Shown one piece after another: positions 54,901 through 62,998 of a stretch of DNA of 64,000 nucleotides. Source of the stretch: Acidobacteriota bacterium. GTDB taxonomy: Bacteria; Acidobacteriota; Terriglobia; Bryobacterales; Bryobacteraceae. Location of the stretch: NCBI GenBank assembly GCA_018268715.1, contig JAFDVZ010000023.1, forward strand, positions 187,837 to 251,836, in the 5' to 3' direction. A program made the translations under genes and the position numbers. The notes under the pieces were generated by a model, which saw only the letters and a list, made by a program, of their open reading frames with translations, made no database searches and was not told where the DNA came from. Each line of letters begins with the position of its first letter. The stretch's first letter is position 1.

Positions 54901-55418
54901 TCCCAATACTGGTTCACCACCGCCGGATTCAGCAGCGCCAGGGTGAACGGATTGCGCGCCAGAACCGGCAGATCCTGAATCATTCCGCCCTGGATCGTCG
55001 TCGTCATCGTGGAGGTGTTGAACTCCACCGCCGTGACTCCCGCGGTCACTTCCACCGCCGATGTCACCGCGCCGACGTTCAGCGCGGCGTTAACCGTGAC
55101 GTCGCCACGAGTTAACACTGTAATGTTATCTTGCACGTGTTTCTGGAAACCCGAAGCCGCGATCGTGATCGAGTAAGTTCCGGGTTGGACAAAGTCAAAA
55201 AGGTAGTGCCCCGCTGAGTCGGTTTCCTTCACCGTCTCAATGCCGGTATTTACGTTCTTGAGCGTCACCGAAGCGCTCGTCACAGCGGCCTGAGTCGGGT
55301 CCGTAACCGTTCCCTGAACCTTGCCGCGATAGTCCTGCGCCACTGCGACGGAGCAGAGGAGGATCGCCATGGCGAGAAACTGCATTGCCAATTGCCATGG
55401 CCTGGATCTCAATGCCAT
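51954..55418 (-). CDS. TonB-dependent receptor with carboxypeptidase-regulatory-like domain
   Basis: 1154 residues from ATG at 55418, five bases after GGGGG. Signal peptide LAMAILLCSVAVAQ. Residues about 30-115 are a CarboxypepD_reg-like beta sandwich (VQGTVTDPTQAAVTSASVTLKNVNTG). Then a plug (TTTIQGGMIQDLPVLARNPF) and a long beta-barrel ending in GREIQYTGRIHF, with a terminal phenylalanine as expected for an outer membrane barrel. This is the OmpA-related/TonB receptor type expanded in Acidobacteriota, thought to take up oligosaccharides or similar ligands. It lies downstream of the CE15-GMC operon but has its own promoter. Confidence 0.93.
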   Translation of the reverse strand: MALRSRPWQLAMQFLAMAILLCSVAVAQDYRGKVQGTVTDPTQAAVTSASVTLKNVNTGIETVKETDSAGHYLFDFVQPGTYSITIAASGFQKHVQDNITVLTRGDVTVNAALNVGAVTSAVEVTAGVTAVEFNTSTMTTTIQGGMIQDLPVLARNPFTLALLNPAVVNQYWDVAHRNPFYMWSNGGMDIGGPTGGKNDQELDGTTLNISARGSYNLPMDSTQEVAVQQNAMDAEFGFSAGGTVNLSSKSGTNGIHGTAYYFGRNPAMDALTNRITRDVGVVRSNIWGVSGGNPIIKNKLFNFTNFEQWKVKQPSSNQSTVPTAAMRTGDFSGALTPQGALQVIYDPLTTKFDAGTSTATRTPFPGNIIPKSRMDAAGVKAVNDLWMPNNAGSDLSGLNNFKKAYPWWENYWNLNERVDYNMNDKWRLFGRFSKFQTRLDNPNWGGTIAVPSDNGGVMDALNASADVLYMLSPKTTVNVRFGAIYMEDDYSSGWAQQPASLWASFWPNSSWYKGVIDPAQGIYYPQFNFTGNGSARSGVGGWWLVHGRSLNPTVNVTHDTGIHHLKAGWQLRYSYDQDNANSGPGGFTFNAIDTGKSFLGYDATQSGNMYASALLGVVNSGNANIAPNLDMHQQQWGFYVQDDIKLNRNITLNLGLRWERETAPLEETRMLVKTLDLTQAIPELQGITMPSAVTSIAKVNYKFNGAMIYTSDKNPRMYDAPWNTFLPRVGIAYRLNDKTSIRAGYARYAVPWITVHPETGGLPTYGFSQSTSVLGPLQGVPRTYLSDPFPSGNPVVTPTGNSLGRYSQLGNGVNYWDGNVMKTPINDRMNFSVQRQTLKNLFTEATFFIHLAHNTQDPSMWGGHYDYNQNQMDPNLSYKYKGQIDETVNNPFYNLPANIMPGTLRTQQTVAVSQLLRPLPQYGDLNLYGWPGATDHYYGLALKAERPMSKGLTFMFGYNYNHEYHSQWFNDVDYYNNKLTMWDRGKPRHNMTIAGTWELPIGRGRQYLTNINRVLDGVIGGWATSQIFTMRSGNLLWFDPAQVTGDPTKNVPAGDYFNPGAFAVLPAYTPRSNPFYYDGLRGPKFWQLDSTIVKFFKINERVKFELRVEMFNAPNTFMPSDPDLGIASGTMGQSTWVAGGNYGREIQYTGRIHF

Positions 55419-55516
55419 ATAGCCCCCAAAAGCGATTCGAATTGATTGATTTTTCGTCACACCGGCCCACAATAGGTCGAAAATAGACCCACTTCCCTGT
55501 GAACTGGCCATGCGGT

Positions 55517-55546
55517 ATTCTAGGACACGCCGAAGGGTGCAGTCAA
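55517..55546 (-). promoter_or_regulatory. Promoter TTGACT-N18-TAGAAT for the TonB receptor gene
   Basis: On the minus strand -35 is TTGACT (55546-55541) and -10 TAGAAT (55522-55517), 18 bases apart. It gives a 5' leader of about 90 bases that holds a TTTTCG/CGAAAA inverted repeat (55451-55456 and 55478-55483). Confidence 0.6.
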
Positions 55547-55596
55547 TGCAAGACCAGCCATTTCGGACCTGATAGCTCGAAATACAGTCGCTCTAG

Positions 55597-57249
55597 CTAG
55601 CCTAGTTCTCCGCGCCGCGCGGCCCCGGCCAGATGCTCGGCGGTGCGATAGGCCAACGCCTGAATAGTCGCCGTCGGTTGCTGCCTCGCCGACGTCACGA
55701 AGTTGCTGCCGTCCACCAGGAACAGGTTCGGCGCGTCGTGGGTCCGCCCAAACGCGTTCACGACGGATTGTTTGGGATCGGTCCCCATCCGGCAGGTCCC
55801 CATCAGGTGCCGGTTGGTGCCGTAGTCGTCAATCGGCATTCGCCAGATCTTCCTCGCCCCGGCCGCGTCCAGGATCTCCGCTTCCCGGTCCTGCAGCCAG
55901 GCGAGCGACTTCATATCGTCCGGGTGCGCGTCATAGGTCACCCGCATGGCCGGGAGCCCCCACGCGTCCTTCACGTCCGGATCCAGTTCCACCCGGTTCT
56001 TTTCCATCGCGAGCGACGTGGCGTGCGACAGCAGCCCCATGGTGTGGGTGAAGTAGGTCGCCAGCGCCTTCTTGTATTCGGCGCCCCACTTGGGAACATC
56101 CGGCGGCAGCCCGTCCAGTGCGAAACTCGCCGGCTGGAAGTCGAACCGTGCGTCGATGCCTCCCCCGCCGTAAAAGCCCCGCTTCGGATCCGCGCGGTAG
56201 TAGTCGTGAATCAGCCGGGTCACCTGGATGCCCTTGTACTCGTTCAGCGGGTGTTCGAACAGGCCGCAGGTGAAGCACCCCAGATCCCACATGAGATACT
56301 TACCCACCAGGCCATTCGAGTTCGCCAGCCCCTGCGGGAACCGGTTCGACTTCGACATCAGCAGCAACCGCGGGGTCTCCGCGCCGTTGGCGCACACCAC
56401 CACCACCTTGGCCCGCTGAAAGATCTCGCGGCGCGAAGCGTCGTAATAGATCGCCCCCGCGGCCCGGCCTCGCGCATCCACCTCGATCTTGCGCACGTAC
56501 GATCCCGGCCGGATCTCGCAGCGGCCCGTCTTCTCCGCCTCCGGAATCACGCTGACCAGCGTGCTCGACTTCGCCCGCATCTCGCAGCCGAAGGCTTCGC
56601 ACATCCCGCAGTTCGAACACGCCGGACGCCCCCGATACGGTTGCGACAGAATCGCCACCGGCGCCGGATATGGGTGCAGCCCCAGTTTCTTCGCCGCCCG
56701 CTCAAACAGCACGCCCGACGACTTCGCCGGCATCGGCGGCAGCGGATACGGCCCCGATCGCGGCGCCTCGAACGGATTCGCTCCACTCAGCCCGGAGACG
56801 CCTAACTCCCGCTCGGCCTTCGCATAATACGGCTCCAGATCCGCGTAGCGGATCGGCCAGTCGGCGAATCCGGTCCCGGGAATCTCTCCGAACAGGCTCC
56901 GCTCGTGGAAATCGGACTCGTGGAATCGCCAGTAATTCCCCGTGAAATGGACGCTGCCGCCGCCCACCTGCCGTCCATATTCCACGGCTTTAAACGGCTT
57001 GAACGGATCCTTCTCGCCGCGCCGGTATAACATCGGCTGCGTCTTCGGATCGTTGGTCAACCCGGGCCGGAAGTAATACTTGATCTCATCGTGGGAATAA
57101 TCGTTCTCGCGCAGGTAAGGACCTTGCTCCAGCCCCACCACGGAGTAACCGGCCGCGGATAACTCCTTCACCATGACTCCGCCCGCCGCGCCCACTCCGA
57201 TCACCAGGAAATCCACCGCCTCGTCATGGCGGAACCGCGGCCCGCTCAT
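55597..57249 (-). CDS. GMC family FAD oxidoreductase with Fe-S-like cysteine cluster
   Basis: 550 residues. FAD-binding fold VIGVGAAGGVMVKEL; GMC signature region EYGRQVGGGSVHFTGNYWR; catalytic histidine in NRHLMGTCRMG; second nucleotide contact NLFLVDGSNFVTS. The segment CSNCGMCEAFGCEMRAKS (residues about 213-230) has the cysteine pattern that holds the 3Fe-4S cluster of bacterial FAD glucose dehydrogenases. Together with the small subunit upstream (four-base overlap) it should form a sugar or alcohol dehydrogenase of the gluconate-2-dehydrogenase type. No cytochrome subunit is present, so the electron acceptor is unknown. Confidence 0.93.
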   Translation of the reverse strand: MSGPRFRHDEAVDFLVIGVGAAGGVMVKELSAAGYSVVGLEQGPYLRENDYSHDEIKYYFRPGLTNDPKTQPMLYRRGEKDPFKPFKAVEYGRQVGGGSVHFTGNYWRFHESDFHERSLFGEIPGTGFADWPIRYADLEPYYAKAERELGVSGLSGANPFEAPRSGPYPLPPMPAKSSGVLFERAAKKLGLHPYPAPVAILSQPYRGRPACSNCGMCEAFGCEMRAKSSTLVSVIPEAEKTGRCEIRPGSYVRKIEVDARGRAAGAIYYDASRREIFQRAKVVVVCANGAETPRLLLMSKSNRFPQGLANSNGLVGKYLMWDLGCFTCGLFEHPLNEYKGIQVTRLIHDYYRADPKRGFYGGGGIDARFDFQPASFALDGLPPDVPKWGAEYKKALATYFTHTMGLLSHATSLAMEKNRVELDPDVKDAWGLPAMRVTYDAHPDDMKSLAWLQDREAEILDAAGARKIWRMPIDDYGTNRHLMGTCRMGTDPKQSVVNAFGRTHDAPNLFLVDGSNFVTSARQQPTATIQALAYRTAEHLAGAARRGELG

Positions 57250-57797
57250 TCCCGCCCCCGCGCGTCGTAATAGCCGAACGGATGCTCAAACGCCATGCGG
57301 CTCTCAAACCCGATGTGTTTCCAACCGGCCTGTCCGCGATTGCCCCCGTACTTGGGATGTCCCAGAAACCCCAGCACCGTGTGCTGCCGCAACAGCCCGA
57401 AGAAGGCGGTCGTCTCGATGGAGCGCACCAACTGCTTCTGCTGTTCGTCGCTCAGCGCCGCCACGCTCGCCGATCCGGGAAACAGTTTCACCCGAACGCG
57501 CCGCACCTCGGCCATGCCGTCCCGATAATCGGCGCGACGGTCGGAATCGAACGTCTGAAGCGCCCGGTCGATAAACCAGATCACCCCCACCTCCCGCGCC
57601 CCCGGACCATCGCCGGAAGGCAGGATCTGCTCCGCCAGGGCCTCCACGTCGGCAGCCGTCGCCCGATCCAGCACCGCCAGCCGCGCCGTTGGCCTCGCCT
57701 CCGCCGACTCATGCGCGTGCTGCGCGGCCGCCAGCACATCGGCCCACGCCGCGCCCCCAATCGATCCGAAAACCCAGTCGCGCCTGGAAAGTCCCAT
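57246..57797 (-). CDS. Gluconate 2-dehydrogenase subunit 3 family protein
   Basis: 183 residues. The N-terminus SRRDWVFGSIGGAAWADVL is a Tat-like signal, which would carry the folded FAD subunit out with it. The body matches the small subunit family (VEALAEQILPSGDGPGAREVGVIWFIDRAL, split; TAFFGLLRQHTVLGFLGHPKYGG). It precedes the GMC subunit gene with ATGA overlap. The ATG follows six bases after a TAATCT box, so it may also be transcribed on its own as a leaderless message. Confidence 0.9.
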   Translation of the reverse strand: MGLSRRDWVFGSIGGAAWADVLAAAQHAHESAEARPTARLAVLDRATAADVEALAEQILPSGDGPGAREVGVIWFIDRALQTFDSDRRADYRDGMAEVRRVRVKLFPGSASVAALSDEQQKQLVRSIETTAFFGLLRQHTVLGFLGHPKYGGNRGQAGWKHIGFESRMAFEHPFGYYDARGRE

Positions 57798-57803
57798 CGG
57801 ACT

Positions 57804-57809
57804 AGATTA
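57804..57809 (-). promoter_or_regulatory. Possible -10 box TAATCT, leaderless start of the small subunit gene
   Basis: Minus strand reads TAATCT, AGTCCG, ATG at 57797. It would allow the two dehydrogenase genes to be expressed apart from the upstream CE15 and permease genes. Confidence 0.35.
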
Positions 57810-57823
57810 CACCGGCGCGCCAA

Positions 57824-58891
57824 TTACCGTTCGCCGGGGATATGGTCCCGATACCGCGTCCAGTCGGAGGTCAGCGCGCTCACCACCACATGCCCCACCC
57901 TCTGCGCCGCGTCGAGCGCCGGAAGGAAGCCCGTATAGGCCCCCTGCTTGTTCCGCGCCAATCCCTCGGCCGCCGTCATCCCGGGAGGCGGCTGATCGTA
58001 ATCGCTCGCCGTACGCAACACCATCACCCGATTCACGTCCACTTTGCCCGCCTTGGCCAGAAACGTCAGCGATTGCATCGTGCCCGTGTCTTCCATCGCC
58101 GTCGTGACATAGTTGCCCTTGCCGCCGCTATGATAGGCCACCCAGTCATTGGCCCACTGGCTGAGCAGTTTCCCGTGCCAGAACGTCCCCGACGACAGCG
58201 TATCGCCCTTAAGCACGAACGGCGGCCGCTTCGCGTTCGCCTGCGGATACATCGGCCGCTCCTTCCGCATCGGCTCGCTGTCCATCAGCGCCAACCCGCG
58301 AGTCAGTTGAAAAGCCCACTCCGTCAACTCCGCGTTCAGATGATACGTCTCGCCCGAATCCGGCGACGCCTTCGGCTGTTCGTACGGAACCGACTTGCGC
58401 AGCGGCACGTACCCCGTCTTCCAATCCGCCGGTATTTCCCGCGCGTCGATCTCATAGGCCAAATCGCCGTCGATCACCCACTCCGCCCAGGCCGCCGATC
58501 CCAATGAGGCGTCCGCCGGATCCACGCCCGCAATCCCCGCCACCAGCCAATAGGTTTTTCGCAGGTCGAACCTCGGATCCATCCCCAGCGCCATGACGCT
58601 CGCCGCCGCGCGAGCCGTCCCCACTCCGGTCACCATCCCCATCACCCCGTCCTGGTTCATGCGCAGGTCGTGGTAACCCTGCGGAAACGGCAGCACGCGG
58701 TCCAGTTTCTCCCGCTCCACCCAATACTGAAACTCGCCCGGCCGGTCCCCCGTATCGGCGCCGAATTCGAACATCGTAACCACCACGACTTTCACCGGAA
58801 TGGGCGCCGGAGAATCGGCGGCCCAACCGGCCCCGGCCAGCGCCAGCCCGGACGCCGCCACGCGTAGTAATAAGGACATGGAAGCCATCAT
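57824..58891 (-). CDS. Purine nucleoside permease (NUP)-like exported protein
   Basis: 355 residues. Signal peptide about 1-25 (VAASGLALAGAGWAAD). The mature protein follows the NUP family: KVVVVTMFEFGADTGDRPGE, VGTARAAASVMALG, YWLVAGIAGVDPADASLGS, DTGTMQSLTFLAKAGKVD. Despite the name, the fold is that of nucleoside phosphorylases, so a periplasmic nucleoside-binding or cleaving enzyme is as likely as transport. ATG overlaps the stop of the CE15 gene by four bases. Confidence 0.88.
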   Translation of the reverse strand: MMASMSLLLRVAASGLALAGAGWAADSPAPIPVKVVVVTMFEFGADTGDRPGEFQYWVEREKLDRVLPFPQGYHDLRMNQDGVMGMVTGVGTARAAASVMALGMDPRFDLRKTYWLVAGIAGVDPADASLGSAAWAEWVIDGDLAYEIDAREIPADWKTGYVPLRKSVPYEQPKASPDSGETYHLNAELTEWAFQLTRGLALMDSEPMRKERPMYPQANAKRPPFVLKGDTLSSGTFWHGKLLSQWANDWVAYHSGGKGNYVTTAMEDTGTMQSLTFLAKAGKVDVNRVMVLRTASDYDQPPPGMTAAEGLARNKQGAYTGFLPALDAAQRVGHVVVSALTSDWTRYRDHIPGER

Positions 58892-60276
58892 CGCATCGTT
58901 CCGGCGTCGATCTCCGCATCGGTCGGAAACCGGTCGAACCGCTCAGCCGGCTTGCGGCCCCGCCAATGCCAATCGGCGAAATCGAGCATCGCCGTCCAGT
59001 CCTCCTCGGTAAAGGCATGCCCATGCCGCGAATAGTGCACTCCCAGCCGCTCTCCCGCTCCCAACAGCGCATACGCCGGACGCGCCCCGGCCATCGACTG
59101 ACGGACCGCCTCGGGAAGCGAGATCCGGTCGGTCAACCCCTCGAGCGCGATAAACGGCCGCGGCGCGCACAACGCCAGGAACCAATGCTCGTCAAACGGC
59201 AGCCGTTCGCGCTCGCCCCAGAATTCGTGCAACTGCGGCGAAAACCAGTTCGGGTACTTCTTCTGCATGATGTCGAGCGTCTCGCTCCCTCGCGGCCCCG
59301 CGAACCGGTATGCGCCCACCCCGCCCCCGCCCGTCACTACCGGCGCCGCCATGAACCGGTCGTCGAACGCCCCCGCGATCATGGCCGCCTTCCCGTTCCG
59401 CGAAGCCCCCGTCACAATCAGCTTCCGTCGGTCGATCCGCGGATCCGTCTCCAGGTAATCGGCCACCCTCGAGGCGCCCCACGCCCACGCGCCCAGAATC
59501 CCCCAGTCGTACCCCGGATAAGCCGGCGGGAATCGCGTATCCCGAAACGCCCAACTGCCGTCCCGGTTGCGCAGCGTCGTATCTTCGGCGCAATCATTCG
59601 GATTGAACATCGCCACCGCGTAGCCCCGTTCCAGCACCGCCGAAAAGCGCGCCGCCAACTCGGCCGGCTTCGCCACGGGCGCCGCCGGACGGACGGCCGG
59701 AGGCTTGTCTCCCGGTCCCACCAGCAGCAGCACGTCCTCGCCCTTGCCCTGGTTCGGGCCCTGCGGAAGCCTCGGCGCCTCTACCGCCCCCGGCGGCGTT
59801 CCCCCCAACAGCACCACTGCGGGAAACGGCCCCGCGCCCTGCGGAGTCAGCAGCCCGACCTGCAACTCCAGCTTCCGCGCCGGTCCGAATCGCAGCCGCA
59901 TCAGGCGGTAGGTCCCCTCCTCCAGCAACACCTCGCCCGTCACATTCCCCGGCGCCGGCGGCATGCGCCCCACCGCGTAGTAAGCTAGGATCTCCCGCAT
60001 CTGCTCACGGCGTTTCTTCCACTGGGCGGCCGTGCGCACACGCCCGCCTCCATTCATCGTCATCACATCCGGCATCTCCGGACTCACCGCCAGCGCCTTC
60101 GCTCCGGGCATCGACCGCGGCGCGCCGTGGATCGGCGGAACCGGAATCTCACGAGCGTCGGGCCCGCTCTGGCCCAGCGCCGCGATCGCGGCCAGCCCGA
60201 ACGCCATCACCACCCGCGCGACGGGACAAAATGTCCCATTTCGGGCCAGACTGTCCGTCCGAACAATCCGAGCCAT
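58888..60276 (-). CDS. CE15-like glucuronoyl esterase / acetyl-xylan esterase family protein
   Basis: 462 residues if started at ATG 60276; ATG 60207 (VMAFGLAAIAALGQS) would give a compact signal peptide and I cannot decide. The alpha/beta hydrolase has the CE15 pattern AWGASRVADYLETDPRIDRR, nucleophile serine in VTGASRNGKAAM, and catalytic histidine in YSRHGHAFTEEDW. CE15 enzymes cut ester bonds between lignin and glucuronoxylan. First gene of an operon with the NUP-like, small-subunit and GMC genes, which suggests that released uronic sugars or related compounds are handled in the periplasm. Confidence 0.85.
   Translation of the reverse strand: MARIVRTDSLARNGTFCPVARVVMAFGLAAIAALGQSGPDAREIPVPPIHGAPRSMPGAKALAVSPEMPDVMTMNGGGRVRTAAQWKKRREQMREILAYYAVGRMPPAPGNVTGEVLLEEGTYRLMRLRFGPARKLELQVGLLTPQGAGPFPAVVLLGGTPPGAVEAPRLPQGPNQGKGEDVLLLVGPGDKPPAVRPAAPVAKPAELAARFSAVLERGYAVAMFNPNDCAEDTTLRNRDGSWAFRDTRFPPAYPGYDWGILGAWAWGASRVADYLETDPRIDRRKLIVTGASRNGKAAMIAGAFDDRFMAAPVVTGGGGVGAYRFAGPRGSETLDIMQKKYPNWFSPQLHEFWGERERLPFDEHWFLALCAPRPFIALEGLTDRISLPEAVRQSMAGARPAYALLGAGERLGVHYSRHGHAFTEEDWTAMLDFADWHWRGRKPAERFDRFPTDAEIDAGTMR
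60222..60236. promoter_or_regulatory. Palindrome GGGACAAAATGTCCC at the 5' end of the CE15 gene
   Basis: Six-base perfect arms around AAA. If the gene starts at 60207 the palindrome lies 15 bases before the start codon and could be an operator or a hairpin that hides the ribosome site; if it starts at 60276 it is within the signal-peptide coding region. Confidence 0.35.
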
Positions 60277-60355
60277 TGAAAACAAGCCAGTTAATAGAGG
60301 TGCCTCGATTGCTTTAAATCGAGCATCGCCGTACAGCGGCATTTTGGTAACGTTC

Positions 60356-62123
60356 ATGAGACTTGGCCTTTTATCGACCCTCACCGCGGCGCTCTGCTGC
60401 TCGTCCCTCGGAAGCGCCCAGAATCTGTCCCGGGTGCATCCCGCCTTGCTGGCCGGAACCCAGACCGACTCTCAGAGAGTGATCGTTCTCTACAAAAGCG
60501 AAGCAGCCCCCGATGCCGGAACGCGCATTGCCCACCGGCACAACGTGAAGCTCCAGTCCCACTTTCGCTCAACGGGAATCTCCACGTTCCGGCTCACTCG
60601 AAAGGAGATCCGAGAACTCGCCGACGATCCCGAAATCGCCTACATCGCCCCTGACCGGACCGTCCGCGCTGCCTCGCTCGACCGCGGCGCCGAAGCGGTC
60701 GGCGCCTATCAGGCCCAGAGCTACGGATTCACCGGCGCCGGCGTCGGCGTCGCCTTCATCGATTCGGGCGTCAGCTACCACACCTGCGATTGGAACGATA
60801 ACTGTCAGGCGCCCAACACCCGTTACCTCGCCCAAGTCAGCTTTGTCACCGATCTGAACGGTTCCTGGACGGCGCCCGACGACGGACAGGATTACTACGG
60901 TCACGGCACCCACGTCGCCAGCATCGCCGGCGGCGCCGGAACCTTCAGCACGGCTTATGTGAACCAGTGGAACATCTACCCGAACTACTGGATTCGCGGC
61001 GTCGCACCCGGCATCAACATCGTCTCCCTCCGCGTGCTCGACAGACGGCGTCGGCCGCGACAGCTCCGTCATCGCCGCCCTCGACTGGGCCATCGAGAAT
61101 AAGGATAAGTACAACCTCCGCATCGTGAACCTCTCCATCGGCCGCCCGTTCTCCACCGGTTACGAGAACGACCCGCTCTGCCAGGCCGCCGAGCGGGCGT
61201 GGAAGGCCGGTCTGGTCGTCGTGGTCGCCGCCGGCAACATGGGCCGCGAAAACAGCCTGGGCGAGCAGGGCTACGGCACTATCACCGCCCCGGGCAACGA
61301 TCCCTATGTCATCACCGTCGGCGCGGTCAACACATTCGGGCGAACCGAGCGTCGCGCTCACAAGGTCGCATCCTACAGTTCGAAAGGCCCCACCGCCATC
61401 GATCACGTCATGAAGCCCGACCTGGTGGCGCCCGGCAACAACATCCACGCCTCCCAATGCCTGCTCTCCGACGATATGACGCCCTGTCCTCTGGTCGCCG
61501 CCAACCATGATAATGTGGTGCCCGACAGCGACTACGCCGATATCACCGGCGGCGTCACCTCCACCGCCTACTTCCGTCTCAGCGGCACCAGCATGGCGGC
61601 CCCGGTGGTCACCGGAGCGGTCGCGTTGATGCTCGAAAAGACGCCGACGTTGACGCCCGACCAGGTCAAGGCCCGCCTTCTGCGGACCGCGCGACGCGAC
61701 ACCTTCGTCGCCTCCTATACCGCCAACGAAAGCTCTCCCGGCGACAAGTTCCTCGTCACCCACGACCCGTTCACCATCGGTGCGGGCGAACTCGACATTG
61801 TCGCCGCGTTGAACTCCACCGACGCGGCGCCGGAGACCCTCACCGCCGCCTCGCCGGTCGCTCTTTGCGATTCATCGAACCGTCCGGTCGGCATCTCCGC
61901 CGCCGCGGGAACGGTTTGGACATCCACTGACCTTGCCGGCGCCAGCGCCATCTGGGGAACGGCGACCGCCCAGGGCTCCACCGCCAACTGGGCCTCCGAC
62001 GTGCTGTTCGGCGTATTGGCGCCCCAGGGCGCCACCGCCGTTTGGAGCGCCAGCGCCGTCTGGGGCACCAGCGTCGCCGCGGAGTCCTCCTCGATGAGCG
62101 TGCTGACGAAAGGCGACCGGTAG
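60356..62123 (+). pseudogene. S8 family serine peptidase (subtilisin type), interrupted by a frameshift
   Basis: The gene starts at ATG 60356 with a signal peptide (LSTLTAALCCSSLGSAQ), an inhibitor I9-like propeptide (RVIVLYKSEAAPDAG to IAYIAPDRTV), and the catalytic Asp136 (VAFIDSGVS) and His183 (GHGTHVAS). At about 61041 the frame is lost: VSLRVLD is followed by one base too many (GAC A GAC GGC), and the first frame stops at 61102. The next frame resumes with DGVGRDSSVIAALDWAIEN, then VVVAAGNMG, and the catalytic Ser in SGTSMAAPVVTG. The C-terminus has AS-IWGT/ASAVWGT repeats. All three catalytic residues remain, so it is either a recent pseudogene or a sequencing error. Confidence 0.85.
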
Positions 62124-62127
62124 CCCT

Positions 62128-62149
62128 GCTCGCGTCAGCGAGCTTTCTT
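62128..62149 (+). terminator. Intrinsic terminator after the subtilisin gene
   Basis: GCTCGC-GTCA-GCGAGC stem-loop (62128-62143) followed by TTTCTT, five bases after the stop codon. Confidence 0.65.
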
Positions 62150-62203
62150 CAATTCCACCCGGATGGCTCTCAGCGGCTTGCTGGCCTCCAGGTTCTATCG
62201 GAT

Positions 62204-62236
62204 GGGGACGCCGGCGAGGATGAAGTTGACGTCCCC
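62204..62236 (-). other. Stem-loop directly after the TetR gene
   Basis: GGGGACG (62204-62210) and CGTCCCC (62230-62236) form a 7-bp stem touching the TetR stop codon. No T-tract follows on the minus strand, so termination is uncertain. Confidence 0.35.
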
Positions 62237-62854
62237 TCACCTCCCGGCAATCCCACCCAGCCGCTCAAACACCTGTTCCACCGCCGAATCGACGTCGCGC
62301 CTCCCCTGAGCGAACCAGATCCGATAGCTGAGACTCAACGCCGAAAGCGTCAGCGCCGCCAGCGCGTGCGCAGTGATCGCATCTTCGCATCGGATCGCGA
62401 ACGCCTCGGCCAGCCGCTCCTGCAACTCCGCCACCCTCGAAACCTGAGCTTCGCGCGCCGCCGGGTATCGCGCGGAAATCTCCATCACCTTTCGCATCCT
62501 GGGATCTGAAACCGTCGATCGCGCAACCTCCCTCACCACGCGCCGGAACAGTTCCGCCGGCGAACCGCCCGGACGGGAGGACTCGATCTCTCGGGTCAGC
62601 GCCGCTCCATAGCTCACCACGGGTTGCGCCATCAGGTCGCGCTTCGATTCGAAGTACCGGAAGAAGGTGCGCCGGGATGTGCCGGCCGCGTCCACGATGT
62701 CGTCAATCGTGGTCTCCTCGAATCCCCTGTCCGCGAACAGGTCGATGGCCGCGGTCCAGATAGCGTCCCGCGCAAACTCCTGCTTGCGGGTCTGCAGGCT
62801 TGCCTTCGCCGTCTTCGGGCTCGTTGAGCGATTCGAACCTGCTGCGCGCGCCAT
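62237..62854 (-). CDS. TetR/AcrR family transcriptional regulator
   Basis: 205 residues from ATG at 62854. A basic start (ARAAGSNRSTSPKTAKA) leads to the TetR helix-turn-helix: IWTAAIDLFADRGFEETTID, IVDAAGTSRRTFFRYFESKR (recognition helix SRRTFFRYFE). The C-terminal ligand domain has no motif that names the ligand. Divergent from the small secreted protein gene at 62999, which it may control. A TATCGT box lies six bases before the ATG. Confidence 0.92.
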   Translation of the reverse strand: MARAAGSNRSTSPKTAKASLQTRKQEFARDAIWTAAIDLFADRGFEETTIDDIVDAAGTSRRTFFRYFESKRDLMAQPVVSYGAALTREIESSRPGGSPAELFRRVVREVARSTVSDPRMRKVMEISARYPAAREAQVSRVAELQERLAEAFAIRCEDAITAHALAALTLSALSLSYRIWFAQGRRDVDSAVEQVFERLGGIAGR

Positions 62855-62860
62855 ATGGAA

Positions 62861-62866
62861 ACGATA
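62861..62866 (-). promoter_or_regulatory. Possible -10 box TATCGT, leaderless start of the TetR gene
   Basis: Minus strand reads TATCGT, TTCCAT, ATG. No Shine-Dalgarno site is present. Confidence 0.35.
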
Positions 62867-62905
62867 CCAGCGGCCGCCACTACAGATCAATAGCGCTTCT
62901 CAGTA

Positions 62906-62934
62906 TTGACATGGCACTCAGCGGCGAATATACT
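62906..62934 (+). promoter_or_regulatory. Near-perfect sigma-70 promoter TTGACA-N17-TATACT
   Basis: TTGACA at 62906-62911, 17-base spacer, TATACT at 62929-62934. The predicted transcript start is at about 62941. It is the strongest promoter in the window and drives the small secreted protein at 62999. Confidence 0.8.
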
Positions 62935-62940
62935 CTCCTC

Positions 62941-62985
62941 ATGCCGGCATGCCCGCGCGATCGGGTGTCGTCAGAACCGGCGTAA
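62941..62985 (+). other. Possible leaderless 14-codon upstream ORF
   Basis: ATG at 62941 lies exactly at the predicted transcript start, six bases after TATACT. It would encode MPACPRDRVSSEPA and stop (TAA) one base before the AGGAG of the next gene. It may be a leader peptide or chance. Confidence 0.25.
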
Positions 62986-62998
62986 CAGGAGAATCCGG

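Noticed and set aside
60356..62123. Programmed frameshift in the subtilisin gene
   Set aside because: No slippery heptamer, stem-loop or rare stop context at 61041; a plain indel is simpler.
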